NCBI GenBank assembly: GCA_937894675.1
Contig: CALCQO010000012.1
Coordinates: forward strand, 102,769 to 166,768
Source of the DNA: an uncultured Clostridia bacterium
GTDB lineage: Bacteria; Bacillota; Clostridia; Christensenellales; Aristaeellaceae
Length of the DNA: 64,000 bases
Direction: 5' to 3'
Shown here: piece by piece, positions 8,709 to 17,351 of the stretch
How the letters are laid out: each line of letters begins with the position of its first letter
Position numbering within the stretch: the first letter of the stretch is position 1
Position numbers and translations under genes: made by a program
Notes under the pieces: model-generated
What the model saw: the letters and a program-made list of their open reading frames with translations, nothing else
Databases searched by the model: none
What the model was told of the DNA's origin: nothing

Positions 8709-8893
8709 TTAAAGTTTTTCTGGATGGGGTACGGGGAAGGCATCTTTTTTCAAAAAGATGCCTTCCCCGTTAACTATCGTTCTATCTATTTACTTGTCCT
8801 GTTAGCCGCAAAATACGCTGCGCTGTTTTGCTTGCGGGATTGCGTGTGGGGTTTCACCCCACGCCCCACCAAAGGGAAATGATTTCCCTTTGG
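8709..8893 (+). repeat. Multi-hairpin intergenic repeat, copy 1
   Basis: Four stem-loops follow each other. A long hairpin (8731-8770, apex TTTTTTCAAAAA) is followed by GCAAAA/TTTTGC around CGCTGCGCTG (about 8808-8831), then GTGGGGT-TTC-ACCCCAC (about 8845-8862) and CCAAAGGGAAA-TGA-TTTCCCTTTGG (8869-8893). Bases 8709-8770 match 63611-63672 at 60 of 62 positions, and the two differences form one base pair of the stem. A diverged inverted copy lies at 23093-23290. It sits between converging transcription units and could also end transcription. Confidence 0.8.
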
Positions 8894-8918
8894 AAACCCG
8901 CAATTGGTAACCCGCAAT

Positions 8919-9797
8919 TTATCCCTTTATGCCGCCGCCGGTAACGCCGGCGATGATCTTCTCGCTCAGGAACAGGTACAGCAGGAAGGTGGGCAGGAAC
9001 ACGATGATGACCGAGGCGAACATGCCCGCCCAGTCGCCGGTATACTTCATGGAGTTAATCATGGAGTACAGGCCCACCGCAACCGGCCTTGTGGCGTTGG
9101 AGTTAGCGAAAATCAGGCTCATGAAGTACTCATTCCAGATATTGATGAAGTTGAAAATGCTCACCGTGATGATGCCCGGCTGCGCCAGAGGCAGCATGAT
9201 GGTCCAGAAGGTGCGCATGGGCGGGCATCCGTCAATGGACGCCGCTTCCTCATAGCTGCGGCTCAGGTTGCTGAAAAAGGTCAGCAGAAAAATGGTAGTA
9301 TAGGGCACATTGATGCCCACATACAGGAAAATCATCAGCAGGCGGATGGTGCCGTCCTGGGTCAGCAGGTTCAGCCGGGATACTGAGGAGAACAGCGGCA
9401 GGATGATCATCACCACCGGCACGCCCATGGCGGCGACAAATCCGTTCTGCACCAGGCGGTTGCCGGCAAATTTGAAGCGGGACAGCACATAGCTGGCAGG
9501 CGCCGCCACCATCACCAACAGGCCTACGGACACAATGGAATACAACAGGGAGTTGGTGAAGAACACCGACACGTTCTGGCTGGTCCACGCCTTGGCGTAG
9601 TTCTCAAAATGCAGCCCGGTGGGGAACTGAAGCGCCCGGCCCAGGAAAATATCCTTGGTGGTGGACAGGGACGCCGCCCCAATCCACCCAATCAGCACAA
9701 AGGTAAACAGAATCCACAGGGTAATGATGATATATCCCGGCAGGAGGCTGCTTTCCTTTTTCCAGTTGATGCGTTCGCGGATTTTATGGTTGCTCAT
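8919..9797 (-). CDS. Sugar ABC transporter permease, MalG type (second operon)
   Basis: 292 residues, six hydrophobic segments, and the EAA-loop motif YEEAASIDGCPPMRTFWTIM near residue 190. The ATG at 9797 (MSNHKIRE) is preceded by GGGAGGAGG. It follows the MalF-type gene by about 13 bp and ends the operon. It is clearly a different transporter from the one at 0.4-3.4 kb. Substrate unknown. Confidence 0.9.
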   Translation of the reverse strand: MSNHKIRERINWKKESSLLPGYIIITLWILFTFVLIGWIGAASLSTTKDIFLGRALQFPTGLHFENYAKAWTSQNVSVFFTNSLLYSIVSVGLLVMVAAPASYVLSRFKFAGNRLVQNGFVAAMGVPVVMIILPLFSSVSRLNLLTQDGTIRLLMIFLYVGINVPYTTIFLLTFFSNLSRSYEEAASIDGCPPMRTFWTIMLPLAQPGIITVSIFNFINIWNEYFMSLIFANSNATRPVAVGLYSMINSMKYTGDWAGMFASVIIVFLPTFLLYLFLSEKIIAGVTGGGIKG

Positions 9798-9810
9798 AAT
9801 GCCTCCTCCC

Positions 9811-10719
9811 TTAAAATTCCAGCTCGTCATCGCGGATGAGCAGGTTAATCACAATAAACACAGCCACCACGCACAGCCCCAGCAGGATGCCCACCGCGGC
9901 GCCCACACCGGCGTTGCGCTCGGTAACCACATTGCCCCCAGAGAACACCTGGTTATACAGGTACACCATGGGCGTGATGGTATCCACGTCGGACACCACC
10001 GTGGAAAACAGCTGCGACCAGGTAAAGAAGGATACCGAGGTAATGGACCACATGGTGATATTGGTCTTAATCACGCCCTTCAGCAGCGGCAGGGTGATAT
10101 GGGTAAACTGCCCCAGAATGTTGGCACCGTCGATGGAGGCGGCCTCATAATAATCGTGGGGGATTTTTTCAATGCCCGAGGAGAAGATGAGCATGTGGTA
10201 GCCCACCATGCCAAAGCAGTAGGCATAGGTGAGCGCCCAGAACTTATTGCCCGCGGCCGTCCACTGGGTGGCGGCCATGCCCTTCATGCCCAGCGCGTTG
10301 AATACCCCCGTCAGCAGGCCGAAGCGCGGGTTGTACACAAATTGCAGCCACATGGTGGCCAGCGCCACGGCGGAGATGATGTTGGGCAGGTAGATCACCG
10401 CGCGGTAGAACTTCTTGCCCCGGATGCCCGAGTTGAGGATGACGGCGAACAGCAGCGCCAGGGTCATCACCACCAGGCCCCCCACCCCCCAGATGCGCAC
10501 CAGGTTCCACATGGAAATGCGGAACAGGCTGGTGTCCGCCAGCTTGGCATAGTTGTCAAAATTGACAAATGTCCACGCGTCCATGCCGGAGGTGATGTTC
10601 TCTACATTGTAAAAGCTCATCAGCGCCGTGCGGAATATGGGGTAGAGGAAAATCAGGGAAAAGAACAGCAGGGCAGGCGCCAGGAACGCGATAATCATGC
10701 CTCTGTTGCGGGTATGCAT
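9811..10719 (-). CDS. Sugar ABC transporter permease, MalF type (second operon)
   Basis: 302 residues with a hydrophobic N-terminal segment after MHTRNRG and the EAA motif YEAASIDGANILGQFTHITL. GGAGGAGC lies upstream of the ATG. The gene is between the binding-protein gene and the second permease. A 12-bp hairpin separates it from the binding-protein gene and may lower its expression relative to that gene. Confidence 0.9.
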   Translation of the reverse strand: MHTRNRGMIIAFLAPALLFFSLIFLYPIFRTALMSFYNVENITSGMDAWTFVNFDNYAKLADTSLFRISMWNLVRIWGVGGLVVMTLALLFAVILNSGIRGKKFYRAVIYLPNIISAVALATMWLQFVYNPRFGLLTGVFNALGMKGMAATQWTAAGNKFWALTYAYCFGMVGYHMLIFSSGIEKIPHDYYEAASIDGANILGQFTHITLPLLKGVIKTNITMWSITSVSFFTWSQLFSTVVSDVDTITPMVYLYNQVFSGGNVVTERNAGVGAAVGILLGLCVVAVFIVINLLIRDDELEF

Positions 10720-10793
10720 AGGGTTCAGCTCCTCCTTGTCGGCGGGGAAAGGGGTTTTGCCCGGCTTTCAGCCGTTTTGTTGACAGGTACAAA

Positions 10794-10820
10794 CGAAGGA
10801 GCGGCACAGCCGCTCCTTCG
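10794..10820 (-). terminator. Intercistronic hairpin after the binding-protein gene
   Basis: A perfect 12-bp stem CGAAGGAGCGGC/GCCGCTCCTTCG with a 3-nt loop lies just after the binding-protein stop codon and is followed by TTTGT. Such hairpins commonly protect or partly terminate transcripts so that binding protein exceeds permease. That role is inferred here. Confidence 0.65.
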
Positions 10821-10831
10821 TGATGAAAAAC

Positions 10832-12073
10832 TTAGTTCGAGGCGGATTTGGCTTCCAGGTTATCCACAAACTGCTGGGCGGTGATTTCGCCGGCGCACAG
10901 TTTCTGCAGTTCCTGCTTGATGATGGGGGTCATGTCGGCGTTGTCCTCAATGCCGGCGGCCCAGGGGAAGCGCACGCTGAGGCTGTCCATGACGGGCTTC
11001 ACGCCAGCCAGGGCGGCGGGCCATTCGGTGTTGGTGGTGTCAGCGGGGATGCCCACGGACTCCACGGACAGCATCTGGTCATGCTCGCCTTTGGTCAGCT
11101 TCACGATCAGGTCGAAAGCTTCCTGGGCAACTTCAGACTTGTTGTTGATGGCGAAGACCTGGGCGCCGTAGTTGGCACCCTCCACGCCCACGGTGCCGCC
11201 TTCAACGGCGGGGTAGGAGAAGCAGCCCCACACGAAATCCGGGCCGGTCATGGCTTTGACTTCGTTGGGCAGCCAGGAACCGTTCAGGTACATGCCGGCC
11301 AGACCCAGCGCCATTTCACCGTTCTGGTTGGTGGGCCACACGGAGGAGCCGATGGTGGGAGAGAAGTAGCCCTTGGTGGCCATGTCTTCCAGCGCCTGGG
11401 CAGACTTGAGCACGGCGGGTTCCTCGGCCCACAGGCCTTCCTTGACAACCTTGGTGACGCCGGCGGAGCCCAGGTAGCGGGCCATGTGATAGCCCAGGGT
11501 GCTCAGGATGTAGGCGTCGTCAGAGGTGACGGGGATGTAGCCGGCGGCCTTGACCTTTTCGCAGGCGTCCAGGAAGGCTTCCCAGGTCTGGGGCACTTCG
11601 GTGATGCCGGCTTCGTCAAAGATAGCCTGGTTGTAGAAATAGTTGAATACGTTGGGCTGATAGGGGATGGACTTGAGCACGCCGCCGCCTACTTCGCGGC
11701 AGGCGCCCATGAGGCCGGCGATGGCAGTGGCTTCGTAATCGGAGGCCTTGACCATCTCTTCCAGATCCAGGATGTAGCTGCCCCACAGGGTGTTGACGCG
11801 GTCGATATCCTCATCAAACAGGTCGATGACGGTGCCGGCGTCCAGCGCGGGCTGCAGGCCTTCACGGATGCCCGTGCGGCCCTTGAACTGCAGGTCTACC
11901 TTGTTGCCGGTTTCGGCGACATAGGCGTCCACAGCCTTCTGGATGACGATGCCCTGGGGCTCGGTGCTTTCCCACATGGACCAGTACACGATGGTTTTGC
12001 CTTCGGCGGAGGCGATGGATGCCAGGGACAGCATCATCACCAGGGCCAGCAGCATGGCGATAGTCTTCTTCAT
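10832..12073 (-). CDS. Extracellular sugar-binding protein (second operon)
   Basis: 413 residues with a signal peptide (MKKTIAMLLALVMM...ASA, cleavage near residue 24) and a family-1 solute-binding fold with TIVYWSMWESTEP at the mature N-terminus and GMYLNGSWLPNE later on. The ATG at 12073 has GGAGGG upstream. It is the promoter-proximal gene of the operon. Upstream, TTATGGT (12116-12122) and ACCATAA (12144-12150) form a spaced inverted repeat that could bind a regulator, but no regulator or hydrolase gene is adjacent, so the sugar cannot be named. Confidence 0.9.
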   Translation of the reverse strand: MKKTIAMLLALVMMLSLASIASAEGKTIVYWSMWESTEPQGIVIQKAVDAYVAETGNKVDLQFKGRTGIREGLQPALDAGTVIDLFDEDIDRVNTLWGSYILDLEEMVKASDYEATAIAGLMGACREVGGGVLKSIPYQPNVFNYFYNQAIFDEAGITEVPQTWEAFLDACEKVKAAGYIPVTSDDAYILSTLGYHMARYLGSAGVTKVVKEGLWAEEPAVLKSAQALEDMATKGYFSPTIGSSVWPTNQNGEMALGLAGMYLNGSWLPNEVKAMTGPDFVWGCFSYPAVEGGTVGVEGANYGAQVFAINNKSEVAQEAFDLIVKLTKGEHDQMLSVESVGIPADTTNTEWPAALAGVKPVMDSLSVRFPWAAGIEDNADMTPIIKQELQKLCAGEITAQQFVDNLEAKSASN

Positions 12074-12194
12074 AAAACCCTCCATATTTTTTCGGACAAT
12101 AGTACTTTCTGATTGTTATGGTAGCACAACCATTCCTTTGAAAACCATAAAAATACGATGGAAAACTGTAGAAAAAGCACGCAGATGGGCAGTA

Positions 12195-12222
12195 AAAAGC
12201 CCCGGCAGTTGCCGGGGCTTTT
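12195..12222 (-). terminator. Terminator after the glycine-rich protein gene
   Basis: A 12-bp stem AAAAGCCCCGGC/GCCGGGGCTTTT with a 4-nt loop ends in T-runs in both directions. It follows the gene at 12247-12543. Confidence 0.85.
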
Positions 12223-12246
12223 GAAACGATTGGTGGTGCGGTTTGC

Positions 12247-12543
12247 TTATTTCTTGCCGCCCAGCATGTTCTTCACGGTGGAGACGATGGCCATCAGAGC
12301 GCCGCCGCCCACGCCGCCGCCCAGGATGCTGGCGATGATGGAGCCGATGTCCAGGTTGCCGGTGGCGGCAGCGCCGCCGATGCCCAGCAGGCCCAGAATC
12401 TGACCGCCCAGGCCGCCGCCCAGAATGCCGGCCAGGATGTCGCCGATCTTGCCCAGGGACAGTTTGGGCATTACTTTGCCCGCGCCCGCGCCGCCGATGG
12501 CGCCGGATACCAGTTGAATGATGATGCTAACAATATTTGTCAT
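12247..12543 (-). CDS. Small glycine-rich hydrophobic protein
   Basis: 98 residues, of which a large share is Gly, Ala, Ile and Leu. Repeated GxxGG patterns (AGILGGGLGGQILGLLGIGG, then GGGVGGGALMAIV) suggest glycine-zipper helices that could insert into a membrane or self-assemble. The ends are MTNIVSIIIQLVSG and NMLGGKK. The ATG at 12543 has AGAAGG upstream. Similar short proteins of unknown role occur in many bacteria. It is a single-gene unit with its own promoter and terminator. Confidence 0.75.
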   Translation of the reverse strand: MTNIVSIIIQLVSGAIGGAGAGKVMPKLSLGKIGDILAGILGGGLGGQILGLLGIGGAAATGNLDIGSIIASILGGGVGGGALMAIVSTVKNMLGGKK

Positions 12544-12607
12544 AGTGAAACCTTCTTTCGTAATCAATACCCATGCAGATTATACCCGCCGCACGGTTTT
12601 CAAACGC

Positions 12608-12636
12608 ATCATAGGGAGGTGGGGAAAAATTGTCAA
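12608..12636 (-). promoter_or_regulatory. Sigma-A promoter of the glycine-rich protein gene
   Basis: Minus strand TTGACA (12631-12636), 17-bp spacer, TATGAT (12608-12613). A leader of about 60 nt follows. Confidence 0.75.
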
Positions 12637-12664
12637 GTAAAATGTGGGTAAACCCTTGGCCGCC

Positions 12665-14653
12665 CTACGCCCAGCGCCTGCGCAGCCCATAGGCGCCCAG
12701 CAGCAGGAGGGACAGGCACAGCAGCGTGAGGGGCAGCGCCAGGCCGTCATCCCCCGTCGCTGGCAGCACCACGGCGTTGGTGAACACCATATCGCCGTCA
12801 TAGGGCACGCCGTCCTTTTCCAGGGAAACCGATGCCTTCAGCACCCCATTTTCGCCCCGGGTGCTGACCTTGACAGTGTACTTTGTCTCGTCATACCGGA
12901 TGTCCGATTCGCTGCCCGCCAGCTCCCGCACGCTGTAGCGGTAGTTGGAAACCTCCTTGCTGAAGGTTCTGTCGGGGAATACAACGCTGCCGTCCCTGGC
13001 GTTCGCCGCCCGGGCAATCTCCTTGCCGGAAGCGTCCGAGAGCACAAAGGTAAACTGCCCCTCCCGCAGAGCGCCGTTGGTGAGCACCTTGCTGGCTTTC
13101 AGCGGCACCTGGATGGCAGCGTAGACAACTTCAGGCAGCTGCCACTGGGCATATACGGTTATATCCTGCAGCACATCGCTGAGGGAAGTGAACCAAGTAC
13201 CGCTGCCGTCGCGCCTGGTATTCCAGCCCAGAAAGGGCAGCGCCTTGCCGTCGGTGCCCGTATAGGCCGGGTCGTCCGGCATCAGGGCGCCCACAAACAG
13301 GGTGGTTCCATCCTCTTCCATCGCCGGTACATCCTGCGCCACGATTTGGGGGGCGCCGTCCCCCAGGGCGGCCGTGTTCTTGTCAAAGGTTACCTGGGGG
13401 AACACAAAGCCGATTTGCACCTCGTTGGAGGGGGTGTCGAGGATGGGCTCATCTTGGGGATAATTAAACAACTGCCACCGTACCATTCCATCCACATTGC
13501 CCTTCAGGGGCAGGGTTGTTCCATTTTCCGCCAATGTTCTTGCCAGAGCGGCGGGCAGCTGAAAGCCTCCGTTGGCAGGCAGGTTCAGCGACATGGGCAG
13601 GGTATATTGGTTAGCCAGCGAAGCCTGCACCTTGTTTTCAATATCAGTATTGCCATTCTGGTTCTTGGGTTCCGCCACCACGGTAAAGCTTTGGATTGTT
13701 TTGGATGTATCCAGCACAGTGACATTAAATACATCCTTCTCAGCGGAACGAGTGACATACGATACTTCAAGAGGAATATTGGTGCCGTCTGTGGCGACAG
13801 CAACAACCGCTTTCACTCGGAAGGGATAGCTGCGGAACTCCAGCCCCTGTATGGTAGATGCTGTCAGCGTGCCCTCAGGCGGATAAAAGGTCATGTTCAC
13901 TTCCGACTGACTGATTTGTCCTACCCGATCCTGCTTCACAACATAAGCAACACCTTTATTCATGCCAAAGAGGGAGTCTACAGGCAAATTGAGGTTCTGC
14001 GGACGGTAATACGCGATGATGGTTTTGTTGTAGGCTGTGTAGCCAAAATCCGATGCGGAAAAGCTTAAGGAAGCATCCGTCAATTGATACGCATTCTGCG
14101 TGTAGCTTTTCACGCCGCGGCCGCCTAAAAAGCTGGATGCCTGGGCGGCATTGGCCACACTTTCATAGACTTTCAGCCATCGGTGCTTGTTGATGTTTTG
14201 ATTGGCCTGTGGTATAGCGTCAAATGGTGCTGGTAACCCGGTAGGTATCCATCTTTCAAACAACCCATCATAATAGGCGTAGAGGGTAATTTCCCCTGTT
14301 GTCTGGCTGCCCAGGGCGTCTCCCAGGGTATTGCCCGGGGAATACAGGGGCGTGTCCCCGCTAAGATTCACCTGAGATTTGGGAACGGTTGTCCACCCCA
14401 CAAAATCACGCATTTTGATAAGGCCTTCGTCCGTGTAGGGCACGGTCCCCTGCGCACCCAGTTCTGTCGTGTCAGGCGCGTTGCTGTACACTACGGGAAC
14501 TTTCGTATATATCTCTTCATTCGCTGTGACATTGCTGGTGACAATCATATAATTGACCGTCACATTGTAAGGCCCCAGCGCCAGGGCGGGCGCCCATGCC
14601 AGCAGCAGAAGCGCCGCGGCCAAACCGCAGAGAATTCGTTTTCTGTTCAGCAT
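12665..14653 (-). CDS. LPATG-anchored surface protein with pilin-type isopeptide domain
   Basis: 662 residues. It has a signal peptide (residues 1-26, ending ALA), InlB_B-like segments (around 80-130 with FVGWTTVP, and around 440-510 with FLGWNTRRDGSGTWF), a C-terminal Spy0128/FctA-type pilin isopeptide linkage domain (about 513-629), then LPATG at 630, a hydrophobic segment and RRRWA. This is a complete sortase signal. It is probably covalently attached to peptidoglycan or to a pilus. The C-terminal domain closely resembles that of the 1541-residue protein at 45-50 kb. No sortase gene lies in the window. Confidence 0.88.
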   Translation of the reverse strand: MLNRKRILCGLAAALLLLAWAPALALGPYNVTVNYMIVTSNVTANEEIYTKVPVVYSNAPDTTELGAQGTVPYTDEGLIKMRDFVGWTTVPKSQVNLSGDTPLYSPGNTLGDALGSQTTGEITLYAYYDGLFERWIPTGLPAPFDAIPQANQNINKHRWLKVYESVANAAQASSFLGGRGVKSYTQNAYQLTDASLSFSASDFGYTAYNKTIIAYYRPQNLNLPVDSLFGMNKGVAYVVKQDRVGQISQSEVNMTFYPPEGTLTASTIQGLEFRSYPFRVKAVVAVATDGTNIPLEVSYVTRSAEKDVFNVTVLDTSKTIQSFTVVAEPKNQNGNTDIENKVQASLANQYTLPMSLNLPANGGFQLPAALARTLAENGTTLPLKGNVDGMVRWQLFNYPQDEPILDTPSNEVQIGFVFPQVTFDKNTAALGDGAPQIVAQDVPAMEEDGTTLFVGALMPDDPAYTGTDGKALPFLGWNTRRDGSGTWFTSLSDVLQDITVYAQWQLPEVVYAAIQVPLKASKVLTNGALREGQFTFVLSDASGKEIARAANARDGSVVFPDRTFSKEVSNYRYSVRELAGSESDIRYDETKYTVKVSTRGENGVLKASVSLEKDGVPYDGDMVFTNAVVLPATGDDGLALPLTLLCLSLLLLGAYGLRRRWA

Positions 14654-14705
14654 ACTCCAATCCTTTCAGCGCGTGATGACAGACAGGGAGTTTTATATGT
14701 AAAAC

Positions 14706-14734
14706 AGTATACAGTACAAGGCTTTTCCCCTCAA
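14706..14734 (-). promoter_or_regulatory. Sigma-A promoter of the LPATG surface protein
   Basis: Minus strand TTGAGG (14729-14734), 17-bp spacer, TATACT (14706-14711), about 50 bp before the start codon. The remaining gap to 14963 holds nothing else I can recognise. Confidence 0.6.
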
Positions 14735-14963
14735 TACCCGCCCGCCCCCAAAGTCCGTATAAATCCAGAGTTTTCGTCACTTTATCGACAGGTTTTAGAA
14801 ATCTGTCTACCTCTCGGGACACAAACGCCCCGCGAAAAGAGTATTCATCACACATCCGGCGGTTTACGGCTTTTCTTCTTTGGTTGATAAGGGGTTTTCC
14901 GACCCGGCGCCAGCCCCGCCTGTTCCGGCTCTCATCATTTTCCGCACACATCTCCCCTCAGCA

Positions 14964-15000
14964 AAGACCCGGCGCCTCCCAAGGGAAGCAGCCGGGTCTT
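14964..15000 (-). terminator. Terminator hairpin after the pyrophosphatase gene
   Basis: AAGACCCGGC (14964-14973) pairs with GCCGGGTCTT (14991-15000), with a second small stem inside the loop. The T-run is weak on the minus strand (TCTTTGC) and somewhat stronger on the plus strand. Position after the hppA stop supports termination. Confidence 0.65.
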
Positions 15001-15046
15001 GTTGCTTGTTTTGCGGCGGGCAAACCGCCCCGTCATCAAATAATGC

Positions 15047-17110
15047 TTAGAACAGATGGAAGTGCACGAACACCTGGGCCAGCAGGCTGGCCACCAGGGA
15101 CACCACGGTAATCTGGGTGTTGATGGAGGGGCCGGCGGTGTCTTTGAAGGGGTCCCCTACGGTGTCGCCGATAACGGCGGCCTTGTGGGCGTCGGAGCCC
15201 TTGCCGCCCTCATTGCCCGCTTCAATGTACTTCTTGCTGTTGTCCCAGATACCGCCGGCGTTGGACATGAACAGGGCCAACAGCAGGCCGGAAGCGATGT
15301 TGCCCAGCAGGAAGCCGCCCACGGCTTCCACGCCGCCGATGAAGCCCACCAACAGGGTGGCCACAATGGCGACCATGCCCGCGGGAATCAGCTCCTTCAA
15401 GGCGCCGGTGGTGGCAATGTCGATGCACTTGTTGTACTCGGGTTCCACGCCGGGCTCACCCTCGGCCAGGCCTTTGATTTCCTTGAACTGGCGGTGAATT
15501 TCGGCGATCATGCGCTGGGCGTTCTTGTCCACGCCCAGAATCAGCATGGCGCTGAACACGGCGGGGATGGCAGCGCCCACCAGGATGCCGAAGAACACGG
15601 TGGGGTTCATGATGTCAAAGCCTGTTATCAGCTGAACGGTAGCGTCGCCCATGGCCGTGATGGCGGCGTTGACTTCCTCCATGAAGGCGCCAAGCAGGGA
15701 AATAACGGTGAGGCCGGCGGCGCCGATGGCAAAGCCCTTGGTAACGGCTTTGACGGTGTTGCCGGCAGAGTCCAGCTCGTCCGCCACGCGGATGGTTTCC
15801 TCGCCCAGGCCGCCCATTTCAGCAAGGCCGCGGGCATTGTCCACGATGGGGCCGTAGGCGTCGTTGGAGATGATGGTGCCCACGATGGACAGCATGCCAA
15901 CCGCCGACATGGCAATGCCGAACATGCCGCCCAGGCGGTGGGCAATCAGCGCGGAGAGGGCGATACCCACCATGGCGGGCAGCGCGCTTAAGAAGCCGTA
16001 GGATACGCCCGAGAGGATGGTGAAGGCAGGCCCCGTGGCGGAAGCTTTGGCCACCTTGCGCACGATGGGCATGTTGTCGTCGGTAAAGTAGTTGGTGGCA
16101 AGGCCGATGATAACGCCTACCAGCAGGCCCACCGCGGAGGCGGCCCAGTACTTCCACTCAAACCCGAAGAGCAGGGTGGCCAGCGCCGTCAGCGCCATGA
16201 AGATGCCGGTGGCGGTGTAGGTGGACAGGTTGAGGGCCTTGGTGGGGGTGCCGCTGGGGCCGATTTTGCACAGGTAGATGCCCGCGATGGAGCTAAGCAA
16301 GCCCAGAGCCGCGTAGCAGAACACCATGGCGGGATTCTTGCCGCCAATGGCCGTCGCCATAACCAGGGCTGCCGCCATGGTGGCCACATTGCTGTCGAAC
16401 AGGTCGGCGCCCATGCCGGCCACGTCGCCCACGTTGTCGCCCACGTTGTCGGCGATAACGGCGGGGTTGCGGGGGTCATCCTCGGGAATGCCCAGTTCCA
16501 CTTTGCCCGCCAGGTCGGCGGATACGTCCGCCGTCTTGGTGAAGATGCCGCCGCCGGCCTTGGCAAACAGGGCCAGGGAGCTGGCGCCAAAGGAGAAGGC
16601 CAGCAGCTTGGAGGCGTCGCCCACCAGCAGCATGACGCCCATCACGCCCAGCAGGCAGATGGCAACCACCACCAGGCCCATGACGGCGCCGCCGCGGAAG
16701 CCGATGAGGAACGCGGGCTTGATATCCTCCTGGGCAGCCTCGGCGCAGCGCGCGTTGGCGAGGGAGGCAACGTAAATGCCGATTTTTCCGGCGATGGCGC
16801 TGAACACGGTGCCCACGATGTAGCACACAGCCATCAGGATATTATCCTTGGTGTTGGCCGCTTCCATCCAGACCGGATGGGGCAGGAACAGGAAAATCAG
16901 CACCGCCATGATGCCCGCGAATACCGCCAGCAGCAGGTATTCCTTGCGCATGAAGGCGTTGGCGCCGCTGCGGATGAGGCCGGCGACGCGCTCAATCTCC
17001 TTGTTGTCGTTCTTCTGCTGCTTGACCCAGTTGATCAGGTACACGGCAAAGGCAAATGCCAGCACGATAACCAGGGCGCAGAGCACGTAGACAATCGTCA
17101 GGTGTTCCAT
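15047..17110 (-). CDS. hppA: Membrane-bound ion-pumping pyrophosphatase
   Basis: 687 residues with about 15-16 membrane segments. It couples PPi hydrolysis to H+ or Na+ export. The signature is intact: TKTADVSADLAGKVE, then DDPRNPAVIADNVGDNVGD with the acidic metal-PPi ligands, and a C-terminal GDTVGDPFKDTAGPSINT. The segment GNTVKAVTKGFAIGAAGL carries Lys and Thr at the positions that are Ala in K+-dependent family members, which points to the K+-independent, usually H+-pumping, class. TATAAGGAGG precedes the ATG. It is monocistronic with its own promoter. Confidence 0.95.
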   Translation of the reverse strand: MEHLTIVYVLCALVIVLAFAFAVYLINWVKQQKNDNKEIERVAGLIRSGANAFMRKEYLLLAVFAGIMAVLIFLFLPHPVWMEAANTKDNILMAVCYIVGTVFSAIAGKIGIYVASLANARCAEAAQEDIKPAFLIGFRGGAVMGLVVVAICLLGVMGVMLLVGDASKLLAFSFGASSLALFAKAGGGIFTKTADVSADLAGKVELGIPEDDPRNPAVIADNVGDNVGDVAGMGADLFDSNVATMAAALVMATAIGGKNPAMVFCYAALGLLSSIAGIYLCKIGPSGTPTKALNLSTYTATGIFMALTALATLLFGFEWKYWAASAVGLLVGVIIGLATNYFTDDNMPIVRKVAKASATGPAFTILSGVSYGFLSALPAMVGIALSALIAHRLGGMFGIAMSAVGMLSIVGTIISNDAYGPIVDNARGLAEMGGLGEETIRVADELDSAGNTVKAVTKGFAIGAAGLTVISLLGAFMEEVNAAITAMGDATVQLITGFDIMNPTVFFGILVGAAIPAVFSAMLILGVDKNAQRMIAEIHRQFKEIKGLAEGEPGVEPEYNKCIDIATTGALKELIPAGMVAIVATLLVGFIGGVEAVGGFLLGNIASGLLLALFMSNAGGIWDNSKKYIEAGNEGGKGSDAHKAAVIGDTVGDPFKDTAGPSINTQITVVSLVASLLAQVFVHFHLF

Positions 17111-17144
17111 GGGTTGCCTCCTTATAAATCATAGTACCTTGCAT

Positions 17145-17173
17145 AGTATACGCTGAAAAGCCCGGGGTGACAA
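17145..17173 (-). promoter_or_regulatory. Sigma-A promoter of hppA
   Basis: Minus strand TTGTCA (17168-17173), 17-bp spacer, TATACT (17145-17150), about 35 bp before the ATG. Confidence 0.75.
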
Positions 17174-17351
17174 CTGCTATTTGAGGGAAAACAGCACAGA
17201 AACGCACTGTAAGACGGGTAGTCTGCCTTGTTCCCGGCGCGGCTGGCCTGAATTATCCAGAATCCTTCACCGAAAAAACACATTTTTGCCACACATCTTG
17301 GGGATACTCAGGGTGCGGCAGGCGCTGCCGACGAAACCGGAGGTTTTTGTG

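Noticed and set aside
8709..8893. CRISPR-like repeats
   Set aside because: The repeats are dispersed hairpins, not regularly spaced direct repeats with unique spacers, and no cas genes are present.
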